Notes under the pieces: model-generated
Told to the model about the DNA's origin: nothing
The model's input: the letters and a program-made list of their open reading frames with translations, nothing else
The model's database searches: none
Position numbers and translations under genes: made by a program
Assembly (NCBI RefSeq): GCF_004345615.1
Contig: NZ_SLWK01000002.1
Location: forward strand, 248,001-312,000
DNA: 64,000 nucleotides
Source of the DNA: Natronoflexus pectinivorans
GTDB taxonomy: Bacteria > Bacteroidota > Bacteroidia > Bacteroidales > Marinilabiliaceae
Direction of reading: 5' to 3'
In this document: positions 43,622 through 52,614 of the stretch, one piece after another
Position numbering within the stretch: position 1 is the stretch's first letter
How the letters are laid out: every line of letters starts with the position of its first letter

Positions 43622-45997
43622 ATGACTACTTTAAGATTCAAAAGAAAAGCAAGAAGCAATTTTACCTTTCTGACTCTCTTTCTTTATAGCATTGGCATCA
43701 TTGCATTTGCCGGTGAAAGAGATTCAGAGAGCTCTGCTCAAACAGGCTTCCCCGTGAAAGGGTTCGTAATTGACGGAGGGAATGAGAGAGAGCGTTTGCC
43801 TGGGGCAACGGTTTATATCCCTGAGTTAAGTATGGGGGTTGTAACATCAGAGGATGGAATGTTTACTTTGGACGGTCTTCCGGCTGGTCGCTACGAAATG
43901 ATTGTCAGTTTTATCGGGTATCCTCAGCAACGGATGAATATCAATGTCCCTGCCGGGCAAGATGTTCTGCGAATTTTTATGGAGCCGGGAGGCGTCCGCA
44001 TGGACGAAGTGGTGGTTACTGCATCGCCAACCAGAAGTCCTGTTAATTATCAATCTGTGCAGGCATTCAATACAGCTGATCTCATTCGAAAAACTTCGGT
44101 GTCTTTGGGAGAGATGCTTGATGGAGAGCCTGGTTTAAGCTCACGTTCGTTTGGTGGAGGCCCTGCACGTCCTGTAATCAGGGGGTTCGATGGAGAGCGT
44201 TTGGTCGTACTTGAAAATGGTGAAAGGATGGGCGATATTCAGTCAACGGCGCCAGATCATGCCATTACTTTGGATCCATTAGGAATGAGTCGGGTTGAAG
44301 TGGTGCGTGGCCCTGCAAGTCTTCTGTATGGTTCAAGTGCATTAGGAGGTGTAATAAATCTCTTTACCGAAGATGCCCCAACACACTGGGATGAAGGTTT
44401 TAGTGGTGGCGCCGCATTTCATGGAGCTACCGTCAATAACTTGATGACTCAGTCAGTTGGTCTTAGAAAAGGGACAAAAGATCAGGCTTTGGCGTTGCGA
44501 TTTATCAGAAGAACTGCCGGAGAGACAAATACTCCGGATGGAGTATTACCCAACACGCAAATAGATAGTTACACTGCTTCTGCAGGATGGAGCTTCCGCA
44601 GCAATCGTTTTAAAGGAGGCATTTCCGGACGCTATTATGAGAATCATTATGGAGTGCCTGAGTTTGCATCATTGAGTGACCCGGCAAACCCGGGAATGTA
44701 TATAGAAGAAGAGCCGGAGATGGAGATTCGTATCAATAGATTTAATGTTCAGGCTCATGCCAGTTTAACTCTAAATACATTCATTGATGAGATTGAAGGC
44801 CGGTTAAGTTATTCATCATCTTTGCAGGAAGAGGGAGAGCCAGATCCACTTCCCGAGGAGTTGGAATTGGAAATACAAACACAGACCGTTAGTACTTCTC
44901 TACTGTTTTTACACAGGCCATTTGCTTTTTTCGACAGGGGTACTTTTGGCTTTAATCTGCATCGTCGTTATCAGGAAGTGGATGGTGTAGAGGCATATCA
45001 TCCGGGAGAAGATATTTATAATCTCGCATTTTTCACCTTCCAGGAAGTTCCTCTTAACCAATCTCTGAGGATGCAATTTGGTATAAGGGCTGAACAGGAG
45101 TGGTTGTCATCCACTCAAAATCGCTGGTTCCCTGAAGATGAAAAAACCACGGATGAAACATTCAATGTGGTAGGGTCGGTAGGCTTTAATATTCGTCCTG
45201 CATCAATCGAAGGGTGGGAGACAGGAATTCAAATAGCTCGTGCCCACCGCAATCCAACCATTTTAGAAAAATATGCTGATGGATGGCATGCCGGTGCAAC
45301 CAGAGTTGAACTTGGTGATCCTACATTAAAAAGTGAATATGGATATGGAATCGACCTTTTCTCAAAATATGCCAATGAAAAATTCCAAATTGAAGTCAGC
45401 GGGTTTGTAAATCGCATTGATAATTACGTGGCTTTGCGAACTCTTGATCCTGTTGAGGCGGTTAATATTCCTTACAGAGTTCGACCCGATCGGGAATTTC
45501 CAAACACTGTTCAGTTCTTTGGGGCTGATGCTTTGTTAGCCGGATTCGACTTGAGAGGAAGCTACTTTGTTTTTGATAATTTGAGAGTCGACATGGGTGT
45601 GGATTATGTACAAGGAACTCGACGTGACGGAGACAAAGATCCTCTTCCATTTATGCCCCCATTAAGAACAAACATAGGATTAAATTATGTATTAAACCAA
45701 TTTACAGCAGGGAGCAATTTTAGGTATGTTTCGGCTCAAAGCCGAGTGCCTTCAGATGAGTTGCCGACTGATGGTTATGCACTTGTACGACTGGAAACCG
45801 GATATCGCTTCTCAATAAGAAATGCCGGAACACATTCAATCAACTTTAGAGTTGATAATGCTTTAAACACAAGCTATCAAGATCACCTATCTGTTGTCAG
45901 AAGATTTCCTAACCCACAATTAGGTCCTGCGGCACCTGAGCGTTTTAATATGCCAGGGCGAAATTTCAATCTTGTTTATAGAATTGTTTTTGGATGA
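43622..45997 (+). CDS. TonB-dependent outer-membrane receptor, ZnuD-like
   Basis: 791 residues from ATG 43622 (a TTG at 43586 falls inside the -7 box and is rejected). A signal peptide precedes a CarboxypepD-like domain (~residues 40-125: GNERERLPGATVYIPELSMG ... MIVSFIGYPQQRMNI). The plug starts at DEVVVTASP and contains RPVIRGFDGERLVVLENGER, APDHAITLDPLGMSRVEVV and RGPASLLYGSSALGGVINLF; the PDHA phrase with this spacing is typical of ZnuD-type receptors, which import zinc in proteobacteria. No His-rich loop is seen, so zinc is only a suggestion. The 22-strand barrel ends in FNLVYRIVFG. Energy comes from TonB-ExbBD, not encoded here. Confidence 0.93.
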   Translation: MTTLRFKRKARSNFTFLTLFLYSIGIIAFAGERDSESSAQTGFPVKGFVIDGGNERERLPGATVYIPELSMGVVTSEDGMFTLDGLPAGRYEMIVSFIGYPQQRMNINVPAGQDVLRIFMEPGGVRMDEVVVTASPTRSPVNYQSVQAFNTADLIRKTSVSLGEMLDGEPGLSSRSFGGGPARPVIRGFDGERLVVLENGERMGDIQSTAPDHAITLDPLGMSRVEVVRGPASLLYGSSALGGVINLFTEDAPTHWDEGFSGGAAFHGATVNNLMTQSVGLRKGTKDQALALRFIRRTAGETNTPDGVLPNTQIDSYTASAGWSFRSNRFKGGISGRYYENHYGVPEFASLSDPANPGMYIEEEPEMEIRINRFNVQAHASLTLNTFIDEIEGRLSYSSSLQEEGEPDPLPEELELEIQTQTVSTSLLFLHRPFAFFDRGTFGFNLHRRYQEVDGVEAYHPGEDIYNLAFFTFQEVPLNQSLRMQFGIRAEQEWLSSTQNRWFPEDEKTTDETFNVVGSVGFNIRPASIEGWETGIQIARAHRNPTILEKYADGWHAGATRVELGDPTLKSEYGYGIDLFSKYANEKFQIEVSGFVNRIDNYVALRTLDPVEAVNIPYRVRPDREFPNTVQFFGADALLAGFDLRGSYFVFDNLRVDMGVDYVQGTRRDGDKDPLPFMPPLRTNIGLNYVLNQFTAGSNFRYVSAQSRVPSDELPTDGYALVRLETGYRFSIRNAGTHSINFRVDNALNTSYQDHLSVVRRFPNPQLGPAAPERFNMPGRNFNLVYRIVFG

Positions 45998-46006
45998 TTC
46001 CGGATT

Positions 46007-46041
46007 ATGTTACTGTGTAAGCTGTGCTTACCCAGTAACAT
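46007..46041 (+). terminator. Hairpin after the TonB receptor gene
   Basis: ATGTTACTGTGTAAGC and GCTTACCCAGTAACAT form a 16-bp stem with one mismatch and a 3-nt loop, 9 bp after the stop. There is no T-run, but position and strength suit transcript end formation. Confidence 0.65.
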
Positions 46042-46107
46042 GATTATTCAAGGGGAATTGAAATTATTCTTAAACAATAACTTTTGATAAATTTTAAAAA
46101 TATATGA

Positions 46108-46240
46108 AACATCCATGTCAAAGGAAATTAACACACAGGCGATGTACTGAGCGTAGTCGAAGTAAGGTTGATTATTCATGGATGTTCTCCCGAGTACTCG
46201 GGAACCTTAAAATACAAATTATAGAGTATATGAAAGTTCC
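46108..46240. repeat. Compound inverted repeat with CCCGA...TCGGG palindrome
   Basis: AACATCCATG (46108-46117) is mirrored by CATGGATGTT (46177-46186), with a GAGCGTAGTCGAAGT repeat-type phrase between. Next comes the 16-bp palindrome TCCCGAGTACTCGGGA (46188-46203), followed after 15 nt by TTATAG and then TATATGAAA, matching the sequence just before and into the GH35 start at 16018-16065. Here the ATGAAA leads to a stop after four codons. Confidence 0.65.
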
Positions 46241-46373
46241 ATAAGAGAGAAACTCACAACAAGCATACGCATACAAATGCCTGTGGCACTCTCATAATAC
46301 CAATGAATTAACTTAATTATATGCGAATGGAAATATCTTAACGACAACAGATGGTTTATGACCTCCTGTTTTA

Positions 46374-46604
46374 AGGGGCGTAGCCCTGTTATCTTCGTAG
46401 AATTAAGTATCAAGCGTAGAAAACAGAGGGGCGTTAGCCCTGAAATCTAATAAATAATATGCATCTGGAATGGAGGTGATAGATTAAATATGAATCTAAC
46501 AGATTCTGGAGAGTTGTAGTTTATGCAGTAAGATGCCAGGGCTAACGCCCCTTGGATCCTGGTTTGATGCTTATCTGCTAAGAAGATGTTAGCGCTACGC
46601 CCCT
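46374..46604. repeat. Cluster of four GGGGCGT(T)AGCCC repeat units
   Basis: Two units on the plus strand (AGGGGCGTAGCCCTGTT at 46374-46390, AGGGGCGTTAGCCCTG at 46427-46442) face two on the minus strand (46537-46552, 46588-46604). The inner pair is an exact 16-bp inverted repeat about 95 bp apart. Such units recur in intergenic DNA of Bacteroidota and can act as REP elements. No transposase is adjacent. Confidence 0.75.
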
Positions 46605-46665
46605 ACATTAAACAAAAATTATCTAACGCGAATCATAGAGTTAGGACGCTCAAGGCTTTAGGAAA

Positions 46666-47310
46666 TCAGGTCCAATTTGTATCTTCGGCCTCAAAAATCA
46701 TCTCAAAAACAAGATAGTGCTCTATATCATATTCTTTACCCCAATTTTCGATTTCAGTTTCACTATTTAAAACAGTACACCAATATAAAACTTCATCTTT
46801 TTTATAGGGCAACATGTAGGTAAGGAAATAGAATTTCTTTCCTGGTTCAATCTTTGAATGCTTGCCCTCAACCATGTTTCTCAGACTGTAATTTTCAGAA
46901 TTGACGGCATCAAACTGCCTTTCCACTGTAACACCCGGAAATGCAAACCTCATTTTTAGTTTGTTGTTTGATGTAAGTTTTGAAATGATGTCTATTGTAA
47001 AAATAGTATCGTTAATTCTTTTAATATTACGAACAGGAAAATCAGCTGAATTAATTAAATCGGATTCTGATTTTATCTTGCCATTCCATATCTCTTTTAC
47101 TGTAATACGGTAACTTTTGTTGATTAATTCATCTCCATTATATCGAATTTTTAGAAATTCGATTCCTTCAAATGCAAGTAACCTTCTTATATCAGAATCA
47201 TTAACAGTTTCATCGGTTGTAAGAACAATTCCACTAACCGGTTTCTGTCCGAAAGAATGAATTGATGTTATTAATATTAATAACACCAGAAAATATTTTT
47301 TTATTTCCAT
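46666..47310 (-). CDS. Hypothetical exported protein
   Basis: 214 residues from ATG 47310, which opens on a signal peptide (MEIKKYFLVLLILITSIHSFG). An in-frame ATG at 47403 would add 31 Ser/Lys-rich residues before it, so I prefer the internal start. The mature ~190 residues contain no motif I know; the chain is rich in Lys, Glu, Asn and beta-prone stretches (SYRITVKEIWNGKIK, KLKMRFAFPGVTVERQF). It has no lipobox Cys and no T9SS sorting domain, so it is probably periplasmic. It follows the T9SS cargo gene on the same strand with a 148-bp gap. Its function is unknown. Confidence 0.7.
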   Translation of the reverse strand: MEIKKYFLVLLILITSIHSFGQKPVSGIVLTTDETVNDSDIRRLLAFEGIEFLKIRYNGDELINKSYRITVKEIWNGKIKSESDLINSADFPVRNIKRINDTIFTIDIISKLTSNNKLKMRFAFPGVTVERQFDAVNSENYSLRNMVEGKHSKIEPGKKFYFLTYMLPYKKDEVLYWCTVLNSETEIENWGKEYDIEHYLVFEMIFEAEDTNWT

Positions 47311-47458
47311 CTGTTTATGGTTTTGTTTTTCCGTTGATTCTTGTGTTTTGGGAGAACTCGTTCCGATGCTTCGGTACGAGCTCTCACTAGACTTCGTGTA
47401 CAAATTAATAACAAATTATTAACAGATGAAACATTAAAGATAGACAGTGCTTTTGGTA

Positions 47459-49123
47459 TTAATTTTTAGAAATTATTAATTTGTCTTCAACTCGATAAGA
47501 GTCGTTATAGATCACGATGTTGTATAAACCTCCGGGTAAATGTTCCATTGATATTTGGGTTTTACCTTCATGTATTTCTGATGAATGAACCAATTGACCT
47601 GAAATATTAAAAACCCTGACACTGCTTTTTTGACTCACTTCAATGGTGTAAATCCCATTACTTGGATTAGGATAAATGTTATATTTGTTGTTTTGCTTTA
47701 GACTGTTAACACTGGTTTGGACGCTTCCAACAACTTCAAATATGTATGGTAATGAAATATTGGTTTCAGTATGGAGCACCAAGCTATATAAGCCATTATT
47801 GATAGGAAATGAATGATTTTTTGGGGCACCTTCTGAGTCGAACAAATCGTCTTGATGAATGGTTATGGGGGTTGAAAAGTCTGTTCTGTCATCCCTGGAA
47901 CCACTTACTTGATAGAACTGTATGGTTCTAATATCATCACCCGGCCACCAATAGACGCCCGTGTTGTTATCTGATATGGGAAATTCATCAAAAATAAACT
48001 CCATCCATTCAAAAATATCTCCAAAGTCTGAGTTCCCACCTACATTCGGGGGTGGAATAAAATCAATTGCCTTTTTATACATCGACATCCAGTTTCCTGT
48101 GCTTCCCACATCCCAATCTGTTGGAGGATTGTCATATCCCGTTCCATTACAGGTAATAGCCGGATCCAAATCTAACCAGGTGTTAGCATGATTATTGAAA
48201 AGACCAATTTCAACGTCGGGGTTTTGGCTCACCAATTCTCCACAAACGCTCTCGGCAGAAACCTGAATAATGGCTACCATTTCCTGGTAGTCTTTGTAAT
48301 GACCTAAGGCTTTTTGTATTGCATAAACATCATCAACGATCCACTGGTTGTTCATATCTCTATAATTTCCGGTGGTACTGTTGGGGATTTTCATAAGTTT
48401 TACCCCATCCAGTTGCTGGTTGTTCTGATTAAATACCGACCAACTGACATCATAATGCGCAAAGGTATTCCAGTTAAGATAAGCATTGGGGTCATGTTGG
48501 GTACTTTGGCTGTTCGCTTTAAGCGACTCCCATTCGGTAAAATTCATGTATCTATATAATGGGCTGTAAATATTATCATCTTCATCGTAAGTATAAGTTC
48601 CATAACTCCCGTTTATCCTTACAGCAGAATATCCATTATTCAGAGGCTGTCCGGTATTCATGTTATACTCTTCTAAAATTTCAATTTTGTAAGCGTATGT
48701 TCGTCCATTACAAATAGAATAGCATACCGGAACCCATTCTGTGGCCGGATACATAGCTTTTTCAATCCATTGATCCTCTGCAATGGTTTCACCTGAAGAG
48801 TTTTGTCCATATACTTTGAATAATTTTTGAGTTGAGGGGTCTTCAAACCTCTGCGGGTTAATTCTGAGATAATTTTCTCCATCTCTACTGAATTGGCTTT
48901 CTACTAACTCATAGTTTTCAGAATCGCCTTCTCTTATGATTTTGTAAATATCAACCCTCCAGTTTAATATTTCAGGGTGGTCGCCGGAATTAAAAACAAA
49001 GTAATTTTGGTAGGCATCGGGAGTTCCGTAAATGATGGGGTTTTGAATTCGGTCTTCAGCGTAAAGACTGAAAGCAATATTTACAAAAATCGCTATAAAC
49101 GAATGTTTTAGTAAAGAACTCAT
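47459..49123 (-). CDS. Secreted protein of unknown function with T9SS sorting domain
   Basis: 554 residues. The first ~22 residues are a signal peptide (LLKHSFIAIFVNIAFSLYA). The central region has no recognisable catalytic motif; it is rich in Tyr, Trp, Asn and Asp, with two Cys in PVCYSICNGRTYAYK that could pair. The last ~75 residues form a type IX sorting domain (YNIYPNPSNGIYTIEV ... MEHLPGGLYNIVIYN). It is thus exported through T9SS and released or anchored at the surface. It may bind or degrade an extracellular polymer, but the sequence does not show it. A small inverted repeat (TCTGAAAA and TTTTCAGA) lies 50-90 bp before its start. Confidence 0.82.
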   Translation of the reverse strand: MSSLLKHSFIAIFVNIAFSLYAEDRIQNPIIYGTPDAYQNYFVFNSGDHPEILNWRVDIYKIIREGDSENYELVESQFSRDGENYLRINPQRFEDPSTQKLFKVYGQNSSGETIAEDQWIEKAMYPATEWVPVCYSICNGRTYAYKIEILEEYNMNTGQPLNNGYSAVRINGSYGTYTYDEDDNIYSPLYRYMNFTEWESLKANSQSTQHDPNAYLNWNTFAHYDVSWSVFNQNNQQLDGVKLMKIPNSTTGNYRDMNNQWIVDDVYAIQKALGHYKDYQEMVAIIQVSAESVCGELVSQNPDVEIGLFNNHANTWLDLDPAITCNGTGYDNPPTDWDVGSTGNWMSMYKKAIDFIPPPNVGGNSDFGDIFEWMEFIFDEFPISDNNTGVYWWPGDDIRTIQFYQVSGSRDDRTDFSTPITIHQDDLFDSEGAPKNHSFPINNGLYSLVLHTETNISLPYIFEVVGSVQTSVNSLKQNNKYNIYPNPSNGIYTIEVSQKSSVRVFNISGQLVHSSEIHEGKTQISMEHLPGGLYNIVIYNDSYRVEDKLIISKN

Positions 49124-49481
49124 AGCTTATAAGTTTTGTGGCAGGCTCTATTTGTTAGGTCAAATAAAAAAAAAACTCTGAAAAAGCAGAACCTGTTAAC
49201 AGTTTTCAGAATTTATAGAATGATTAGATTTTAAATCAATCATAAATAAGTATAAATGGTTGTTTAGTAGATGTTTCTGGTTTTTAACAAACCGAAACTA
49301 TTTTGCACTGTTTAATAATTTAACAGCTAAAGAAGCAGAAAGGTTTAACCAATTTTGATTAAAAAAGGATATAAACATCCTTGATTTTGCTAAAATCGAA
49401 AATTGTTTTGTCTATGGTGGTTGTATGTTGTTTTTCAGCAGTGTTTTTACATAAGTAAAAACAGATGATGGTTGTTGTATT
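49124..49481. other. Gene-free stretch of about 360 bp
   Basis: AT-rich DNA holding an inverted repeat TCTGAAAA (49177-49184) and TTTTCAGA (49203-49210). It contains no credible gene or promoter box that I can support. Confidence 0.45.
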
Positions 49482-50243
49482 TTACTTGTTTTTTCTATGT
49501 GTACACGTGGCACTTGCTTGATTTGTTGGCATCAGCAACATATCATTCACATTTACATGTGGCGGACGAGTAATTATAAATTCAATAGCCTCTGCCACAT
49601 CGTTTGCGTATAAAGGTGTCAGGTCTTTATAAACGTCATCGGCTTTTTTCTTATCACCGTGGAATCTTACCGTGGAAAATTCTGTATCGACCATTCCCGG
49701 AGAAATGCTTGACACTTTAATGCTATATGGAAGCAGGTCAATTCTCATTCCCTTGGTTAGAGCCTGTACGGCGTGTTTTGATGCGCAATATACATTCCCA
49801 TTGGCATAAACTTCAACGCCCGCTATGGAACTAACATTGATAATGTGTCCTGATCTTCTCTCAACCATTCCGGGAGATACAAGACGACTAATATAGAGAA
49901 GTCCTTTAAGATTGGTATCAATCATTGCTTCCCAATCATCCAGTTTTCCATTATGAATTGGATCAAGGCCGGAGGCAAGTCCTGCGTTGTTAACCAGGAT
50001 ATCTATCTTTAACTCCTCAGCAGATAATTGGTTCCATGCATCCTCAACCTCTTGCTTTTTACGTATGTCAAAAGCGAGAGTAGTAATGGATACGCCTTTT
50101 AATTCTAATTTCTTTTGTAAAGTTGTCAGTCGTTCCCTTCTTCGTCCTGTAATGATTAGGTTGTAGCCCAAATCGGCCAGTTTTATTGCTGTGGCTTCGC
50201 CAATTCCGGAGGTCGCTCCGGTAACGAGTGCTCTTTTTCTCAT
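49482..50243 (-). CDS. Short-chain dehydrogenase/reductase (SDR)
   Basis: 253 residues from ATG 50243 (a TTG start 18 codons earlier is possible but adds a non-family extension). The cofactor loop TGATSGIG, DILVNNAG, the catalytic Ser region IINVSSIAG and YCASKHAVQAL (Tyr and Lys of the catalytic set) are all present. The arginine-rich GRRRERL after beta-2 favours NADP(H). Close relatives of this YdfG-like type act on 3-hydroxy acids such as serine, 3-hydroxypropionate or malonic semialdehyde; the substrate here is open. Cytoplasmic. It is divergent from purL with 138 bp between the start codons. Confidence 0.93.
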   Translation of the reverse strand: MRKRALVTGATSGIGEATAIKLADLGYNLIITGRRRERLTTLQKKLELKGVSITTLAFDIRKKQEVEDAWNQLSAEELKIDILVNNAGLASGLDPIHNGKLDDWEAMIDTNLKGLLYISRLVSPGMVERRSGHIINVSSIAGVEVYANGNVYCASKHAVQALTKGMRIDLLPYSIKVSSISPGMVDTEFSTVRFHGDKKKADDVYKDLTPLYANDVAEAIEFIITRPPHVNVNDMLLMPTNQASATCTHRKNK

Positions 50244-50342
50244 AAACGTATATTTGATGAATGCATTTGTATTGTGACCGAATTTTATTATTTTCAACTA
50301 CGAATTTAGTTGCATTTATATTATTGTCAAAGCAACATTGCT

Positions 50343-50350
50343 TACATTTG
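50343..50350 (+). promoter_or_regulatory. Candidate -7 box of purL
   Basis: TACATTTG matches TAnnTTTG 32 bp before the purL start; the nearest TTG (50324-50326) is 16 nt upstream, shorter than the usual 19. Confidence 0.45.
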
Positions 50351-50381
50351 TGACTGGAATACTATTTTTAAAACATCAGCT

Positions 50382-52607
50382 ATGTCCATTCAGGAAACAA
50401 CAATTCATGATGCCGAATCCTTTAATTTAACATCTGAGGAATTCGCACAAATAAAATCAATATTGGGTAGAACTCCGAACATAATCGAATTGGAGATTTT
50501 TTCAATTCTCTGGTCTGAGCATGCCAGTTATAAAAACTCCTTGAAGTGGCTTGAGATTCTTCCTGTAAAAGGAGACGGGGTTGTTGTTGAGGCAGGAAAA
50601 GAGAGTGCAGGAGCAATTGATATAGGAGACGGACAGGTATGTGTCTTTAAAGTAGAGTCTCATAACCATCCATGTGCTGTACAACCAAGACTTGGCGCTT
50701 CTACCGGATTAAGAGTGGTTACCCGGGATATTTTTACCATGGGAGCAAAGCCTTTGGCTTTTCTTGATTCTTTGCGATTTGGAAATGGCGTGAGGGACAC
50801 TGCCCGATGGTTGTTTGAAGAGGTGATTACCGGACTTGCTGATTTTGAAAAAGGGTTTGGTGTACCTGTTGTGGGAGGAGAGGTGTTCTTCTGCGATGCC
50901 TTTAATTCAAGCCCCATTGTCAATAACATGGTGGTAGGTGTTGCCAACAAGGAAGACCTAATCTCTGCTGTTGCTAAAGGTAAAGGAAATTTGATTGCTG
51001 TAGTAGGCGTTTCAACAGGAGATGATGGCATTGATGGAGATGCATTTGCTGCTGATTTTATCACCGACAATGGAGTTAAAGGGTTATCACTGGACAGATT
51101 GAAGAATGTTGAAGTTGAAAAATCACTTTATAAAATTATTCGAAAACTGATAGAAAAGAAACTGGCAATCGGCGTTCAACCGATTGGTGCACAGGGTATT
51201 GCGGGTGCTGTGACTGAGATGGCTGCTCGCGGAAAGTCAGGGGTTAAAGTGACCACCGCCAACATTCCTTTGCAGAACCCCGGGTTATCTCCCCGTGATA
51301 TCCTGATCTCCGAAACATGGGGAAGAATGTTGGTGTGTTTTGAGCCGGAGCATAAAGAACAGATTGAATCAATTGCCAGAAAGGCCGGAGTTGAATTTGG
51401 AGTTATTGGAGAAGTAACGGATGACGGACTATTCAATCTTGTTGAAGATAGTGAGTCTCTAATAAGTATTCCTGTGGATTATTTAGGTCTTGGAGGAAAG
51501 GCACCAATATATGAGCCCGAATATGAACTTGATGGGAAAGAGGTCGTTATTTGTGATTTGGAAGAACTTCCTGAGCCTGATCACTATCCGGCTGTGGTAA
51601 AACAAATGATGAGTTCGTTAAACCTGGTGTCAAAAAAATGGTTGAGTAAGAAATTTTCGAAATCTCTTCGTCCACAGGCAATGAGTAGCAAATATCCTTC
51701 CGATGCATCTATTATTGAAGTGGAGCATAATGGTAAGGCATTGGTAGCCACTATGGATTGTAATCCTGGTTACATGACAACTGATGCATACAAGGGTGCA
51801 CAGATTGCTGTTGCTGAAGCTGCAAGAAATATAGTTTGTGCCGGAGGAAAACCATTGGCCGTATCTGATTGTTTGAATTTTGGTAACCCAAACGAGCCAA
51901 AGGCTTATGGAGCCTTTGTTGCTTCTGTGAAAGGAATAGCCGAAGCCTGCAAACTGTTCAATGTTCCGGTTATAAGTGGGAATGTGAGTTTTTACAACCA
52001 AAGATCCATCGATGGGCAAATTGTTCCCATCACCCCATCACCAATTATCGGAATGGTAGGGCTCTTAAAGGATTCAGCAAAGCACACCACATTAACGTTC
52101 AGACATAAAGGGGACATGATCTTTTTGGTAGGGCGGTCACGAAATGATGTAAACGGATCGGAATACATCAGGAAAGTTCACCGAGTTAATGTTTCGCTAC
52201 CTCCTTATTACGATCCCGAAGAGGAGCGAGAATTGCATCAGGTTGTTTCAGGGATGATAGAGGCCGATCTGGTTCGGTCTGTACATGATGTTTCAAATGG
52301 CGGACTTTTCTTTACCCTTTTGGAGTGCGCTACTCCATTGGAGTTTGGGTTTGATATAACCACTGATGCAGAAATCAGAAAGGATGCGTTTCTTTTTGGA
52401 GAATCTCAAAGCAGGGTAATTGTTTCTGTTTCTGCCGAAAAGCAGGATATGTTTGTGGATTACATGGTTGAGCAGGAGTTTCCGTTTTCAATTCTCGGGC
52501 ATGTAACAAAGGGAGAGGTTCGTATTGATGATGAGTCGTACGGATATGTAGATGAGTTGAAAAAAGTGTTTGAAAGCCAGTTGAAAAGCTGGGTAGAAGG
52601 GAAATAG
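50382..52607 (+). CDS. purL: Phosphoribosylformylglycinamidine synthase subunit PurL (small type)
   Basis: 741 residues, the size of the PurL subunit that needs separate PurS and PurQ rather than the ~1300-residue fused form. Landmarks are SILWSEHASYKNS, VFKVESHNHPCAVQP, GASTGLRVVTRDIFTMGAKP, GVQPIGAQGIAGAVTEMAA and SVHDVSNGGLFFTLLE. It makes FGAM from FGAR, ATP and ammonia in purine synthesis. I start at ATG 50382; an upstream TTG at 50310 gives a poor extension. The menG gene begins 7 bp after the stop. PurS and PurQ are not in this window. Confidence 0.95.
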   Translation: MSIQETTIHDAESFNLTSEEFAQIKSILGRTPNIIELEIFSILWSEHASYKNSLKWLEILPVKGDGVVVEAGKESAGAIDIGDGQVCVFKVESHNHPCAVQPRLGASTGLRVVTRDIFTMGAKPLAFLDSLRFGNGVRDTARWLFEEVITGLADFEKGFGVPVVGGEVFFCDAFNSSPIVNNMVVGVANKEDLISAVAKGKGNLIAVVGVSTGDDGIDGDAFAADFITDNGVKGLSLDRLKNVEVEKSLYKIIRKLIEKKLAIGVQPIGAQGIAGAVTEMAARGKSGVKVTTANIPLQNPGLSPRDILISETWGRMLVCFEPEHKEQIESIARKAGVEFGVIGEVTDDGLFNLVEDSESLISIPVDYLGLGGKAPIYEPEYELDGKEVVICDLEELPEPDHYPAVVKQMMSSLNLVSKKWLSKKFSKSLRPQAMSSKYPSDASIIEVEHNGKALVATMDCNPGYMTTDAYKGAQIAVAEAARNIVCAGGKPLAVSDCLNFGNPNEPKAYGAFVASVKGIAEACKLFNVPVISGNVSFYNQRSIDGQIVPITPSPIIGMVGLLKDSAKHTTLTFRHKGDMIFLVGRSRNDVNGSEYIRKVHRVNVSLPPYYDPEEERELHQVVSGMIEADLVRSVHDVSNGGLFFTLLECATPLEFGFDITTDAEIRKDAFLFGESQSRVIVSVSAEKQDMFVDYMVEQEFPFSILGHVTKGEVRIDDESYGYVDELKKVFESQLKSWVEGK

Positions 52608-52614
52608 AAAAGAA

